From the NCBI GenBank assembly GCA_015698045.1, contig BLAL01000020.1, positions 248,001 to 312,000 of the forward strand: a DNA stretch of 64,000 nt, given 5' to 3'. The position numbers were made by a program, and so were the translations under genes. The notes under the pieces are model-generated. The model saw nothing but the letters and a program-made list of their open reading frames with translations, was not told the origin of the DNA and searched no databases. The stretch comes from Rhizophagus clarus (Eukaryota > Glomeromycota > Glomeromycetes > Glomerales > Glomeraceae). Below, one piece after another: positions 12,802 through 24,487 of the stretch; the stretch's first letter is position 1, and each line of letters opens with the position of its first letter.

Positions 12802-15370
12802 AGTGTCTTTTAGTGCTTAAAAAATTTACCGGATTTTTGGTAAAAAGATAGTCAAATAGCATATTTATATGCCTATAAAGTTAGGTTTTATATTTATTTA
12901 AAAAATTGGTGTCTTGCATTGCTGGAACTGCAGATTTTGCGTTACTTGATATATTAAACTTTGATTTAATTGATATTTTTTCAAAAATTTTTAACTTTAT
13001 TAATCCAACATTAAATAACTTTTATTATAATTATTTTATAATAATTATAATCTAAATTTAACTTTTGATTTTAGTGCTTTTTACTAATATTAAGGGTTAG
13101 GGTCAGGTTGCGATCAAATATGAAGAAACTTTGATCTCAATTTTCTTAGCAACCAACAAATAAAAATGCGTAAATTTTTTTTTAACAAGATTAGCAAGGT
13201 GCAAACTTTGATTTATAATTATTCTATTTTTAATGAACTACAATCTGAGTGCTGTACCGGAATTTTCAGATTTTTTATAGGTTAAATTTTATATAATTTT
13301 TTTTTTTTCAAATTAAAAATTTATTGTGAGATAAAGAAATAAGATAAAAAGCTGAAATTTTGTACATATTATATTTACACATTTAATAACAAAACTGTAA
13401 ATTTTGTAGCAATTCTAATCATTGGTTTTTTATTTTTTATAACTTTTGTAATTATAATTATTTTTTTCGCGCACTGTATTTTAAATTATTGGCTTCATAT
13501 CTTCTTTCTATTTTGACTTTTCAAAATAAACATTAATTCTATCCTATTGAAATTTGATAATATTCTTTCAAAGTAGTGTCACAATGTAACAATATCATTT
13601 TCAATAATATAATATATAATGGAATTTGACCCACATTAAAAATATGAGATTGGCCCGACGTTTTTGACATCTACAAGTTAAAATTTAATATACCGATAAA
13701 TTTTTATTTTTCCACTCTATGTGAGGATATATGAATATAGGTATAACTTGATATAACGATATTTCTTTTAAAATTTTCATACATGTTTCGACATATCGTT
13801 ATATAAAGGTTTGACTGTATTCAGAGTTCGTTTTATGCTTAGTTTGTACGCAATCGTACTTGTACAGCATAATAATCATGACTTTAACGTTCTGATTTGG
13901 TGAATTTTAATACCGGTTTATATAAATAATTAAACATGTCCACAATATTAATTGTTAAACGATTTCTTTTCTAGTACAATCAAACTAGGATCAGTTAAAT
14001 TCATCGTAGTATGAGACAACAACTTTAAATAATTTAATTATCATATCCAATCATTTTCTCATCTATATGAATGATCGTCCATTCATATAAATTCGTCTGA
14101 CGTTAAATATAATTTTTTGTTGTAAAAAAAATTTTCATATTTATTGCAGGTTTATTAAATTGCTTCTTTCAAACATAATTTTAATTAGCGCATGCACATT
14201 AATTTATTTCTTGGAGATCGTCGTCCTCGTCTTTTATTCTATAAATGTTAACATTTCTTATCGTGTTTACCATAAATGTTAATGCTAAAATTTATTGGAA
14301 ATTTGCGTACTAACCTATTATGGCATTAATGTCCATAAAAAAAACATTTATTATGGGTGTTCTGAAATGTCCATCACCTAAAAAATTCTCTTCTAAAGTC
14401 AAAAAAAAAAAAAAAAAAAGATATCAATAATTTAATAATAAAAAACTTTCCAGTGTTATAAGTAATACAAAGTCACGGTTAAAAAAAAAAAAAATGCTTC
14501 TGCAAAGAAAAATTTTTATCTTTTATATGAATAAATTTTACAAATATTTAAACCAGACAACTGAAATTTACTTTCAAAACTATCGAGGAATCAGTATTAT
14601 TTAACTGAATGCACCAAGTGGATGGATGAATGAATACAATTCGAAGTGGAATGCACCCAAAGAGGTTATATAATACTAAATGATTGAGCAATAATGCTGC
14701 AATGTGTCTTAAAGAAAATGAGGAGAATGCAGCACGAGGTGAAAGTGGCTCCTGGAGAAGAATGGCTATTGCTCGGAGTATGCCCAAAAGAAGAAGGAGT
14801 AGTTGTCTTTGTTGGTAAATTTTGTAATTTTAAGAATTTTAAGTTATTAATTATGTTACCATGTTGAATGATATAACTTTAAAATCATGTAAACATTATA
14901 AGCTTATCTTATTAATAAGATTATTTATCACATTGAGTTTTTATATACTGTATATTTAGATTAAAGTATATAAGAAAATTAAATCGTTATTATTACTGTA
15001 ATTTGATTGTATTAAATGTATATAAAGAGTAATACGAGAATATTAGTTTCATACAATTTATTTAATAAATTTTATTAAGAAAATCAATATTTTTTAAGGT
15101 TGAGTATATAAATTTATAACATTTAAAACTTAAATCTGAGCGCGTTCTCTCTTTATAAGTATTATATAAATAAAAAAATTTTGGTATTTATATCAATACA
15201 TATGAATTATAAATTTATGATTCAAAAGATTCAAAAGAAATAAACTTTTTGAAGTATCACTTTTCAAACAAATACAAACTCGGTAAATTTGATACCAATG
15301 AAACAATTTTACTCGGCCGTCTAAAGATATATTCTATTAGAAATTCATTAATATTTTAGAATGTGCTAAA

Positions 15371-15451
15371 TAAATAACGCCTATGATATCTTTTTTGACG
15401 TCTGACGTTAAATAAGCGCGACACCTATGATATTTTTGACGTCAGACGTCA
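15371..15451. repeat. Duplicated GACGTC palindromes including a CRE-type TGACGTCA
   Basis: Two related units, ACGCCTATGATATC...GACGTCTGACGTTA and CACCTATGATATTT...GACGTCAGACGTCA, sit in tandem. The second contains TGACGTCA (15437-15444) overlapped by another GACGTCA. A further pair, AACTATCAGTTGACGCGCAA and AACTATCAGCTGGCGCACAA, follows at about 15532-15613. TGACGTCA is the consensus site of CREB/ATF-type bZIP factors. Whether it works as a regulatory site here is unknown; it lies about 400 bases past the 3' end of the receptor gene. Confidence 0.45.
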
Positions 15452-15842
15452 ATGACTTACAACTGTCATATAGTCTAAAAATGCAGTAATTAAAATAACG
15501 ATATCTTTGCATTGAAGTATGACATCAAATAAACTATCAGTTGACGCGCAACTGTCATACGTAACGCCTGTTGAAGTTTGTCGTCAATTAAACTATCAGC
15601 TGGCGCACAACTGCCATAATATTTATAATTCCGAAACAACTCGTGTTAAGGCAATAAAAGGCAATAAAACGTTGTTTATTATTAATTATGGTCTAAACTT
15701 AAAAATTACACTTTAGATTGATAACTTATTTAAAATCTTAACCTTCGCTATTTAAACGTGCATATATAAAAATAAACATAATATACATAATACATATATT
15801 TTTTTAATTTTGTCTTAGATTAACTTAATTTAAACTTTTTGT

Positions 15843-16944
15843 TTATTCTCTCTCTTCAAGATTAAAGTCATTATTGTTTGAAGAGGTGGAACCATTTGCG
15901 ATGAAATTATTATTATTAGGTAATATTATAAATTTTTCATTTCGTATATACTGTATTAGGTTGCTAATTCCACCGATACTAATGGCTAAGAAAAAAAAAA
16001 AAAATTGATAAATTTTTTATGTATTAGAAATTGAAACTAACATATTGTAAGTTGTAACCAACGTCATTAAAAAAAAAATTTTTTACCTGACAGGCTAATA
16101 GCATTAAGTAAAATATATTGTATCTAAAGTTTAAGAAAAATAGTTAATAAATTTTATTATTCACTCTCAAAAATTTTATTGATAAAAAAAAAAAAAAAAA
16201 AAAAAAAAAAAGAAATAAGATACCTTTATTAATTTAAAAATATCAGTTAACATGAGAGGAATATATTGAAAAATGAAGACTAAAATGTACGTCAATACTT
16301 TGGCTAAAATTTTTCTTTCAATATTATTATGTTGTTCTATATCGATCTCTGAAGTTAGAATAGATGATGAATTATCGTCTTTAACATCATGAATTGTTTT
16401 TAACACGTGCATATAACAAAATACGATAGTTAATAAAGTAAGAAGAATTGTGATTAACAATAATGTTGAAACCAATGAACTGTTGCCGTCTTTAATTCCA
16501 CACCTTAAAATATAAAAGAATAAGATATTAAAATATATGAGGTGATACGTGTTTATATCGTAATTATTCACGTAGCTTACCAATATTTTTGAGGACCAAA
16601 ATCGTTTACCGAAGCTAGAGGGATAATGAACGATAGAAAACCGATCGGTAACCAAACTTTGTAATCACATATTCCCCAATTAAAATAATATTCTTGTACC
16701 ACTCTCAACCAAGTTGTGAGAGATATGCTACCGACCTATAAAAATAAGTGAATCATAATAAGGATTAAATTAAAATTAAATTAAAGGAATCATAATTTTC
16801 TTACCAATAACATATTTAATAGAGTGAAAGCGATATTAAAAAATCCAAGAATTTCACAACATGGAGATGGCCATACGAGACTTACACCATTTGTTAGTGC
16901 CGATACATTTGAAACAGTGTACGACTATAGAAAGATATGATCAG

Positions 16945-16981
<37 letters not shown>

Positions 16982-17399
16982 TTGACGCAAGAAGAGAATA
17001 TACTCACAAAATCAATTAGAATTATTGCTGAAAATAAAAAATCTGAACGTTATAAAGATAAATTAGTTATGATATGTACACAAATATATAACATAAATTA
17101 AAACACCTAGCAAACTTTACCCGTAATCGCTATATAGAATGGAAATCTAATCGATAATGTATTAAAATTGTCATAATCAAATTTCCATCGTAAGTAAGTA
17201 CCTAACATTTGTTATTAACGTCGACATAAAATTAAAAAAAAAAAAAGATCTAACTTAAATTAAATCACGTAAATTACTTACGATAAAATATATAAGCACT
17301 TCCCAATAAATTTAAAATGTTCAAGGTCAAAGGGATAATTGTAACGATATAAAAATCAGCAATGGCACTATGAGAAAATTCATCTGGTGGGCCATACAT
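15843..17399 (-). CDS. Seven-transmembrane receptor (GPCR-like, cAMP-receptor/Git3 type)
   Basis: Eight exons join in frame: 17282-17399, 17121-17201, 17008-17027, 16805-16924, 16581-16735, 16224-16503, 16087-16123 and 15843-15985. Together they give 954 bases, 317 residues plus TAA. All introns are GT-AG. The protein has seven hydrophobic segments: one in exon 1 (IVTIIPLTLNILNLLGSAY), one over exons 2-3, one in exon 4 that follows a CCE motif, two in exon 5 (VWLPIGFLSFIIPLA), one early in exon 6 (LLLITILLTLLTIVFCYMHVL) and the last over exons 6-8. A long cytoplasmic loop (about DVKDDNSSSILTSEIDIEQH) precedes helix 6, and the tail is Asn/Ser-rich. This layout fits fungal and Dictyostelium cAMP-receptor-like GPCRs, which signal through heterotrimeric G proteins at the plasma membrane. 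The ligand is unknown. Exon 3 is only 20 bases, and an upstream exon cannot be excluded because AATACAG precedes the ATG. Confidence 0.75.
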
Positions 17400-18132
17400 A
17401 CTGTATTATTTATTAGAAAATGGTTAGCGGATAAATATGAATTATAAGGTGAGCGAGCTAAGTGAGATATAGGTGGCGTAATTATATGAGCAATTACATT
17501 TAAAGATTTAAGAGAATGTGTATATTAAAATCGATACGCATTGCGCGAAAGGAAGGGGCCGCCTAAAATTAAATTTCTAAATATTGCTAAATCACATACT
17601 TTTATATAAAATATATAAAGAAATCTAACTATTTTTATCGTTTATTTATGTTTTTGATATTCGAAACAATCACTTTAACATTATGTAAAATCATATTATG
17701 AATGGTAAGATATAGTTTTTATGCATGTTAGATATAAGTTTCATCCATTTATATAATTTTGATTTTCATAAGCCAAATATTGGATAAGTAATAATTGTAT
17801 AATCAAAGGGGGCCATAATTTTTTGACTAATGATTAGTGTAAGTTAAATCTTTTTGGGAATTTGAATATCACCTTTTTTTTTAATAAAAATTAAAACCAT
17901 AATAACACCACAATTTATTTATTCTATTGTTTTGTCTTCTGGTCAGATTATTCTGTTACACGAATTTGAATGATTAGCGGCATAGTTAACGTAAACTATT
18001 ACTCGTTCTTAAAAGACAACTTTATGCCGATATATGTAGTGTCAATTCATGTGAAACACAGCATCTTTATTAAAAAAGTTCTGGTAAGCCTTACCTCAGA
18101 AGGTTATCAATTGTATTTACCAGTTCATTAAA

Positions 18133-18167
<35 letters not shown>

Positions 18168-19500
18168 GCGACTCTTTACAAATCACGTTTTATAAGAAAA
18201 TACAGAATCGAATTTGATTTCTACAAAACAGAAATAATGGATGAATTATATCTATGAAACACTTTTAAAATTTAAGAGAATGTATATTTTAAAATGGTAA
18301 AAATTGCATGAAAGGAAAGGGCCGTCCAAATTCGCTAAATCCTATACTTTTATATAACGAAAAATATATTACAATCTAACCATTTTTATCGACTGATATG
18401 TTTGTTTGTCTTTTTAATATTTGAAATAGTCACCTTTTACATTATGTAAAATTACATAATGAATAAAAGATACGTTTTATGCATGTTAGATATCGGTTTC
18501 ATTTTACCATAAAAAAAAGAAGATTGGTATAATCAACGAGGATCATGAAAATTAATTGATTAACAAAAGTTATTAATCCACGTTCTTAATACGGTGTCAC
18601 TACATAAAAATCAGCCTTAGTGTTATGAGAAAATTCACGTATTATTTTTTTTTTGTAAAATGAGATGTAACAACGAGTTTAGTGCAATAAAAAGAATTTT
18701 ACAAACGGGATATTTGAATTAATAGGATATTGATATATGAAATGCACGCTGTGCAATTATATATAAGATCGATTAGTAGGTTTAAAAATTTATGTAAACG
18801 TATGATATAAAATGCACGAAAAAAATGAACCACGTTAAAACTTATATTTCACTAAATTAATTATTCTTATAAAATATAAAGACGTTGCTCGTGTTCCTTC
18901 TTTATTAAAGAAAAAAAATTCTAGACTTTTCGTGCTCCTTTCTATAAAACGTTTAGGATTTCTGTATGAACAAAGAAGTCGTGTGACATTGATTTGTTTT
19001 TTATTTACGTTAATCATAAATTTGATTATACTACATAATAACATATCATGATCAAGTAGATAGATTTTATGCATGCTTTGATGCCGGTTTTATTCATACA
19101 TTTTGATTTTATCTTATCATAAAAAACCGGAGATTTGATAAGTAATTGTATAATAAAAAGGGGTTCATAATATTCAATCAAGGATAAAACGGTTAATTCC
19201 TATATGCATAGCCTCTTTTTTATTAAAATTATGGTAACACCTCAATTTATTTAGCCTTTCTATTGTTCGTTTTTCTTTTGAGATCATTCTGTTTCACCAA
19301 TTTAAATAAGATATTCTATTGGCATAAACTACTATGATACTATATAAATATTTAAAGTGTTTAATTTTTTATTCGACAAGACGTTTTTGTGTCGATACGC
19401 TCATTATGATTCATGTAAAGTACAACATCTTTAATAACAAGGTTTCGGTAAGCGTCGAGCTATTTATTTATCGTATTTACTGGTTAATAGATAATCGTTA
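17400..19500 (-). pseudogene. Decayed tandem copies of the receptor 5' region
   Basis: The sequence upstream of the receptor recurs. Bases 17500-17800 (AAAGGAAGGGGCCGCC, ACTTTTATATAA, TTTTATGCATGTTAGATAT) match 18280-18530. A scrap of receptor exon 1 (ATAAAAATCAGC..., TATGAGAAAATTCA) returns at 18596-18640, followed by another copy of the upstream region at about 18660-19340 (TTTTATGCATG, GATAAGTAATTGTATAAT, AACACCTCAATTTATTTA). No receptor reading frame survives in the extra copies. I infer at least two past tandem duplications followed by decay. Confidence 0.6.
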
Positions 19501-21683
19501 AAATAAAATCTTCCATAAGATCGTCAAAGTCATACAAATCACGATTTCCATAGATGCTTCATTACACAACATAATCAAATTTTATTTATCGTAATCTTTG
19601 ACGGAACGATTATGCAATTAATAAATTACATAATATTTTTAGACTAGCTCTAATGCAAACCCTTTCCATTTTCCCCCTTTTTCGGGATAATCCCAGCAAA
19701 CATTACTTAGTAATGTCGACCCTGAAAATATGTATATGTGTACCCTACTTTATTAAAAAAATATTTAATTTGTATTAGTCGGGATATAAACAAAAAAAAA
19801 AAAAAAGAAAGAAAGAAAGAAAAAGAAAAATTTTAAGGAAAAAAAAAAAATATCGCCATTCACTTTCCTGATTGAATTTTACCCGGTCGATCAGAATATT
19901 CTAATTGGAATTTTTCGGGCTGGATCGCTAAAAAAAGTAGTAATTAACCTATTAAAATTAGTTTGTTTCTTCTTTTTATTTTTTCTTTTTATTTTTATTA
20001 TTTTATTTATTTGTTTTTTTTTTTTTTTTTGTTTGCTAAATTTCGCAAGTAATACACGTGAAACAAGCTTTTAATAGCAATATTTATGTCACCTCATTGG
20101 AAAAACGAAATGCCCGAATGCAAAAAAACTATCATAAATATATACAAGTTTTCTAATAATATTTGAAACAATGAAATATTTACCGTTTACCACTGCATAC
20201 ATGCATATAGTACCCGGGACCTTATTCAAGAACTCATTTTCTAAATTGAATAAGTATTATTTCTGGGCATGATTCTGGCCGGAATCATAAACTTGGCCTA
20301 AATTATAAAGCATTAATTTTAAATGATTTCGTATGATAGCCGATAATTGAGAGTCTTTGAATAAGTTTGTCAATATCATAGTTGCCATTATTCCAATTTT
20401 TAAAATTTTGTTGAAAATGTTTTGTATACCCATTGTTCAATAAAATGTCTAAATATTAATAATCTCAATTTATTTAATGAATAATATTTAACTGTAATAT
20501 TTTATATTTAAGGAGCTAAAACAAATTATCCAAAAAAAAAAAAAAAGAAAAAAAAATTTGTTTTTATTTATGCATGAGAATATGTGACTTTGTGTAATCG
20601 TTTTCTTTCGTCCTATAAAAAAGGTTTGTGCTAAATTTGTCCAAACGGGTTAATCATACAACATTTATTTGAAATTTGTACTAAAAATAATATAAAATCG
20701 AACAAAATTCTAAGCAAATATCTCGTATGATTAGCTCGTTAGCACGAATTTAGCAAAGTTTCTTATCCACTCGATCATATGTTTTCAAGAGATCTTGAAG
20801 TAAGATGTTTTTGATGGTCGATTCGTTGAAGTCATTTCTTGTAAAGATAAAAAAAAAAAAAAAAAAAATATAACAGATAAATAATTTAAATAACAAAAGC
20901 AATAAAATAAATAAAACGAAAGAAATAAAAAAAAAAAGAAAACTAAAAAATAAATAAAATGAAAAAATAAAAAGACAGCGAAAATATAAAATAAAATAAA
21001 ATAAAAACGAAAATAAAATGGAAAATAAAAGAAAAAAAAAATATTAATAATTAATAAACGAAGTAAATAAAATAAAAGGAAACAAAAATTTGCTATATTT
21101 TTTTCATATCATGTTTGAGTTAACAATCTGATAAAAACATCATAATATTGATTTAATATGAGCCATACTACCTAGTAAATAAATAATAAAATAACGCGTA
21201 ACGCGACCCACAGGCTTATTTGACGAACCATCCCCTCGTTCGGTCAATAGCAGACCTTTATAAAAAAAAATACTCTCTATAGTCGGGAAGTATATATTGA
21301 TATCGACAGTATACTATCAAGTATCGGACTGATTGTATAATACATAACGAAATGTGATGTGCAGAGTAATCTAGATCCAATTGGTGCGGATTAATGTCAA
21401 ATTAGAAATCAAATTAAATCATCGCATAAGATATCTTTATCCCTTTTTTGGGAATCTTGCACTTTGTTGCGTAAAAGGTATTATTTAAGAACTTTACTGT
21501 TATTGAATAAATGTTACGATATAATCTTGATACATAATGGTCATATAATTGTTAAAATCGTTAAAGAAGAACAAATAAATTAATTATACAAGAACTAAAT
21601 ACATTAATATCCAAAAATTTTTAACGTGAATAGCAAAAGCTTGTAAATTAGATAAAGTGAAGTCTAACGCTAATTATGATAAA
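19501..21683. other. Gene-free, A/T-homopolymer-rich interval
   Basis: No gene is supportable. It holds a T-rich stretch (about 19970-20030), A-rich low-complexity sequence (20850-21050, largely AAATAAAATAAAA patterns), and one member of a dispersed GGCCGGAATCATAAACTTGGCC-like repeat at about 20270-20310. Confidence 0.6.
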
Positions 21684-21902
21684 CTAAGAACAAGAATTGA
21701 CTGCAGAAAATTTATTACAATCTACTGGATTAAGTTGCCAATTAACTTCATTACCACTCACTTCATAACAAGTATCTTGTTCACCTTCGGTATCTGGTGG
21801 TGGACTGTTATAATCAATTATTTTGCAAGTGCCGGTGCAATCTATGTAACCAGTGCTGTAATACACTTGATCGGAGTTAGGGTCAAGTACCCATCCCTGA
21901 CA
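21684..21902 (-). CDS. Cysteine-rich small protein, 3' exon (N-terminus unresolved)
   Basis: A minus-strand frame open up to a TAG at 21684 encodes about 72 residues with six cysteines (CQGWV, YIDCTGTC, DTCYE, PVDCN, NSCS) and a PPPDTEGE turn-like stretch. Even cysteine spacing and a Ser/Thr/Asn/Asp-rich composition are typical of small secreted proteins with disulfides. No start codon in frame is seen. A splice acceptor is possible at GTGTCAG just before GGATGG (21896) or slightly upstream. The exon carrying a signal peptide is not evident in the 400 bases upstream, so this may be a partial gene or a relic. I do not recognise the family. Confidence 0.4.
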   Translation of the reverse strand, partial: CQGWVLDPNSDQVYYSTGYIDCTGTCKIIDYNSPPPDTEGEQDTCYEVSGNEVNWQLNPVDCNKFSAVNSCS

Positions 21903-22816
21903 CTTAATTTAACTTACAATATATATCCTGTATTTTAATTTAAAATAAATTATTGTTTAATATCTACAAAATCTATGAATTAACACAAATCCACCAACAA
22001 ATCAATCCAATTTCACATATCAAATTATTTATAACACAAAATTTCAGTGAATAAAATTATATAAAATTCGTCATTTCGTGTAAAATATTACTATTAAAGT
22101 ATACCTTATTTTGTAGTACCTTTTTGTTAGTTTATCTGCTTCTTTGATTCGTTTAGATTTACCGCTAGGCAATATTTTATAATTTAATATATATTGGTCA
22201 CGTGGTTATCAATCATAAACCAAAAGGTTTAGTCATTTCGTTAGTTTCTTTCCTGGTTGATTGGTTTTAAGTGGTTCTTAAGTTGAAATTTTTAAAAACG
22301 ATTTCCACATGGTTTTTTTGATATTTACTGTTTTTCGGACCAAACTCGTAGTATCGAATTTTATGCGAATCGTGAATAATACTTATACAAGGTGTAACCA
22401 CAATTGACCGTTTCAAAATAATTATATCATTTATAGTTTTAGAGAGTCTCTAAATTTAACGTTAATATTAATTATTAGTATGAACGTTAGTAAACTAAAT
22501 AATTAAAGATTACGAAGTAGTTTAATTTTATAGTTCATCTTTTATTTTATTTCTGTTGTTTCTTTTATTTCTAGTAAATCTGTACACAAAAAAAAAAACG
22601 CCAAAGTCTTGAAAAAAAAAAACACCTACATAAATCCATACTGTATATCATATCGATATTGTAAAGTAAAGATAACTATAAAAAAAATTTCAAAACTTTC
22701 ACGGTTCCAAAACCTGAAAAAGGATTTTGTATAAAATTAAATAATGATTAACGAAATTAACAAGAATGTAATAAATTAAATTAACATACTAAAATGACAA
22801 ATTCGTCAAATTTTCT
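21903..22816. other. Interval without recognised features
   Basis: AT-rich sequence between the cysteine-rich exon and the F-box gene. I see no coding frame or repeat that can be supported. Confidence 0.6.
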
Positions 22817-24487
22817 CTAAAAAATCGGTTCAATGAAGCTCCTTTTAAAAGATTCTGGATTATCATCAATTGTAAACAAATTCCTAGCTTCTTCGACAAC
22901 ATGCTTTGAAAGTGGTAGATAACGATAATAACGATGTGAAGGCATATTCGTGTATCTAAAAACCATTAAAGAATTTTTCCGTCTAGCATATCCTATGATA
23001 ATTTCCAACATCTCATCATTAATATATGTATCCATACAAATACTAACTTCTTTAAGTTTACAATGCATATTCTGAAATAAAGCTCCCAACATTTCTGTAA
23101 TCAAAGGTGAATCGATCTCCAAGATCTCCAAAATTTGTAAAGAAGAAGAAAATGAATGAGCCAATTCAGCAATTTGACTAATTCTAAGATAATTATCCCA
23201 ATCCAATTTTAAGAAAACAAGATTTTTTAAACATTTCAAAAATGAAATGGTACTACAAAGCTCTTTTTGAAAAATTCTAATAAAAAGATGAGTAATATTT
23301 GTACAAAATGGACGAATTAATTTTGTGATACTACCAACAGTAGAATGAGTAATATATTTATCATAGTAAAGAGTTTTAAGACCATTATTTGACATTAAAA
23401 TAATTCTTTTGAAGAGAGTGAGAATAGGAAGGTAGGATATTGTAATATGAAAATTCTTGAGATTATTCAATTTTGATTTGATAGGTTTATTTAATGCTGA
23501 AATATCAGTATTTTTATTACAATAAAAACTAACAAGTTCAATAGTTTCTAGATTGGAACAATGATCCAATATATTAATAATAATAGAAAAATTTCGAATT
23601 TCATGTAATTTTAAATGAGTTAAAGAACGTGAATGTTTTTTCGCAAGATTTTTGTTCTTCACAAAACAAGGCATTTCCAATGATTTCAAATTATTCAATG
23701 AACAGATGAAAGAATTTAAAATATCTAATAATGTATTAAATTCCGGATTAAGTTTTTTTAATTTTTGTTGTTTAAATTCTTTCTTTGTAAATGTCAATCG
23801 AACATGTTGTATATTTTTGTTATGTTGAGAAATGATATCGGTAAGTTTTGTCGCATTCTTTTGAATAAATTTTAAAATTTCCATCCTTTTTACATCAAAT
23901 CTAAAACCAAATCCAAAAGTAAATTTGTTGATATTTGTAAGAACATGTTCAAGCATCTCATTATCAAATGAACTCAAATCTATTTGATTTCTTTCATCAT
24001 TCAAATCGACATTCAAATATCTAAGATTACTTTGATTATTAAAAAATAACTTTTCCATAAATGGATTAAGTATATGAACAACACTATTAATTCGATTCTC
24101 TGTAGGTGTAGCGGAATAATATTGATGAAGGAAAGATCTCATGGATGTTTGTATACTAAATATTTCAAATTCTTGAAGAAAACTTGGGTAATTAATAAAA
24201 GGTTTGGGAAAGTCAAAAACAGACTGATGAAAGAATGTTGTGATCTGTTTTTTTTCTTGATCGTCAAGACAGGAAAAGTATGTTCGAAAGAGAAGACTTT
24301 TTTTCCTTTCATCTTTAACGTATTTGAAGGGATTTCTCCAAAGTATACGTACGACTACTTGACAGTAATCTTGATTTAAAACGATACATGAATGTAAAGT
24401 TTTAATATCGTGAATAATATATTGAATAATTTCATATATGCAGTCAGCAGGTAAATTTACGGTAATGATTTCTTGATTTCGAGACAT
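22817..24487 (-). CDS. F-box protein with leucine-rich C-terminal region
   Basis: Single exon of 556 residues. The ATG at 24487 (MSRNQE) is chosen; a frame extension two codons upstream has no ATG. Residues about 10-55 form an F-box-like motif (LPADCIYEIIQYI, ... CRVVVRILWRNPF-like text ending WRNPF), as in fungal F-box proteins that dock substrates on SCF (Skp1-cullin) ubiquitin ligases. The rest is a run of irregular leucine-rich repeats (LKSLEMP, LTHLKLHEIRNF, LETIELVSF, LVFLKLDWDN, LQILEILEID), expected to fold as a substrate-binding solenoid. The frame is intact and bears no sign of decay. Large families of such F-box/LRR genes are typical of these fungi; the substrate is unknown. Confidence 0.8.
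   Translation of the reverse strand: MSRNQEIITVNLPADCIYEIIQYIIHDIKTLHSCIVLNQDYCQVVVRILWRNPFKYVKDERKKSLLFRTYFSCLDDQEKKQITTFFHQSVFDFPKPFINYPSFLQEFEIFSIQTSMRSFLHQYYSATPTENRINSVVHILNPFMEKLFFNNQSNLRYLNVDLNDERNQIDLSSFDNEMLEHVLTNINKFTFGFGFRFDVKRMEILKFIQKNATKLTDIISQHNKNIQHVRLTFTKKEFKQQKLKKLNPEFNTLLDILNSFICSLNNLKSLEMPCFVKNKNLAKKHSRSLTHLKLHEIRNFSIIINILDHCSNLETIELVSFYCNKNTDISALNKPIKSKLNNLKNFHITISYLPILTLFKRIILMSNNGLKTLYYDKYITHSTVGSITKLIRPFCTNITHLFIRIFQKELCSTISFLKCLKNLVFLKLDWDNYLRISQIAELAHSFSSSLQILEILEIDSPLITEMLGALFQNMHCKLKEVSICMDTYINDEMLEIIIGYARRKNSLMVFRYTNMPSHRYYRYLPLSKHVVEEARNLFTIDDNPESFKRSFIEPIF

Larger units (their letters stand above)
11663..15842. other. Gene-poor interval left of the receptor gene
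   Basis: Apart from the two entries below (12625-12801 and 15371-15451), no supportable gene is seen. Short open frames occur: 11876-12100 minus starts with ATG and encodes 74 basic residues just upstream of the RNF213-like gene, and 14548-14787 lies minus. Neither shows a recognisable domain. Homopolymer A/T runs occur near 14400 and 14481. Confidence 0.5.

Noticed and set aside
14548..14820. Possible short gene near 14.6-14.8 kb on either strand
   Set aside because: The plus strand has stops near both ends and the minus frame shows no domain; nothing decides between them.
24074..24379. Plus-strand 101-codon frame inside the F-box gene
   Set aside because: Antisense shadow of a well-supported gene.
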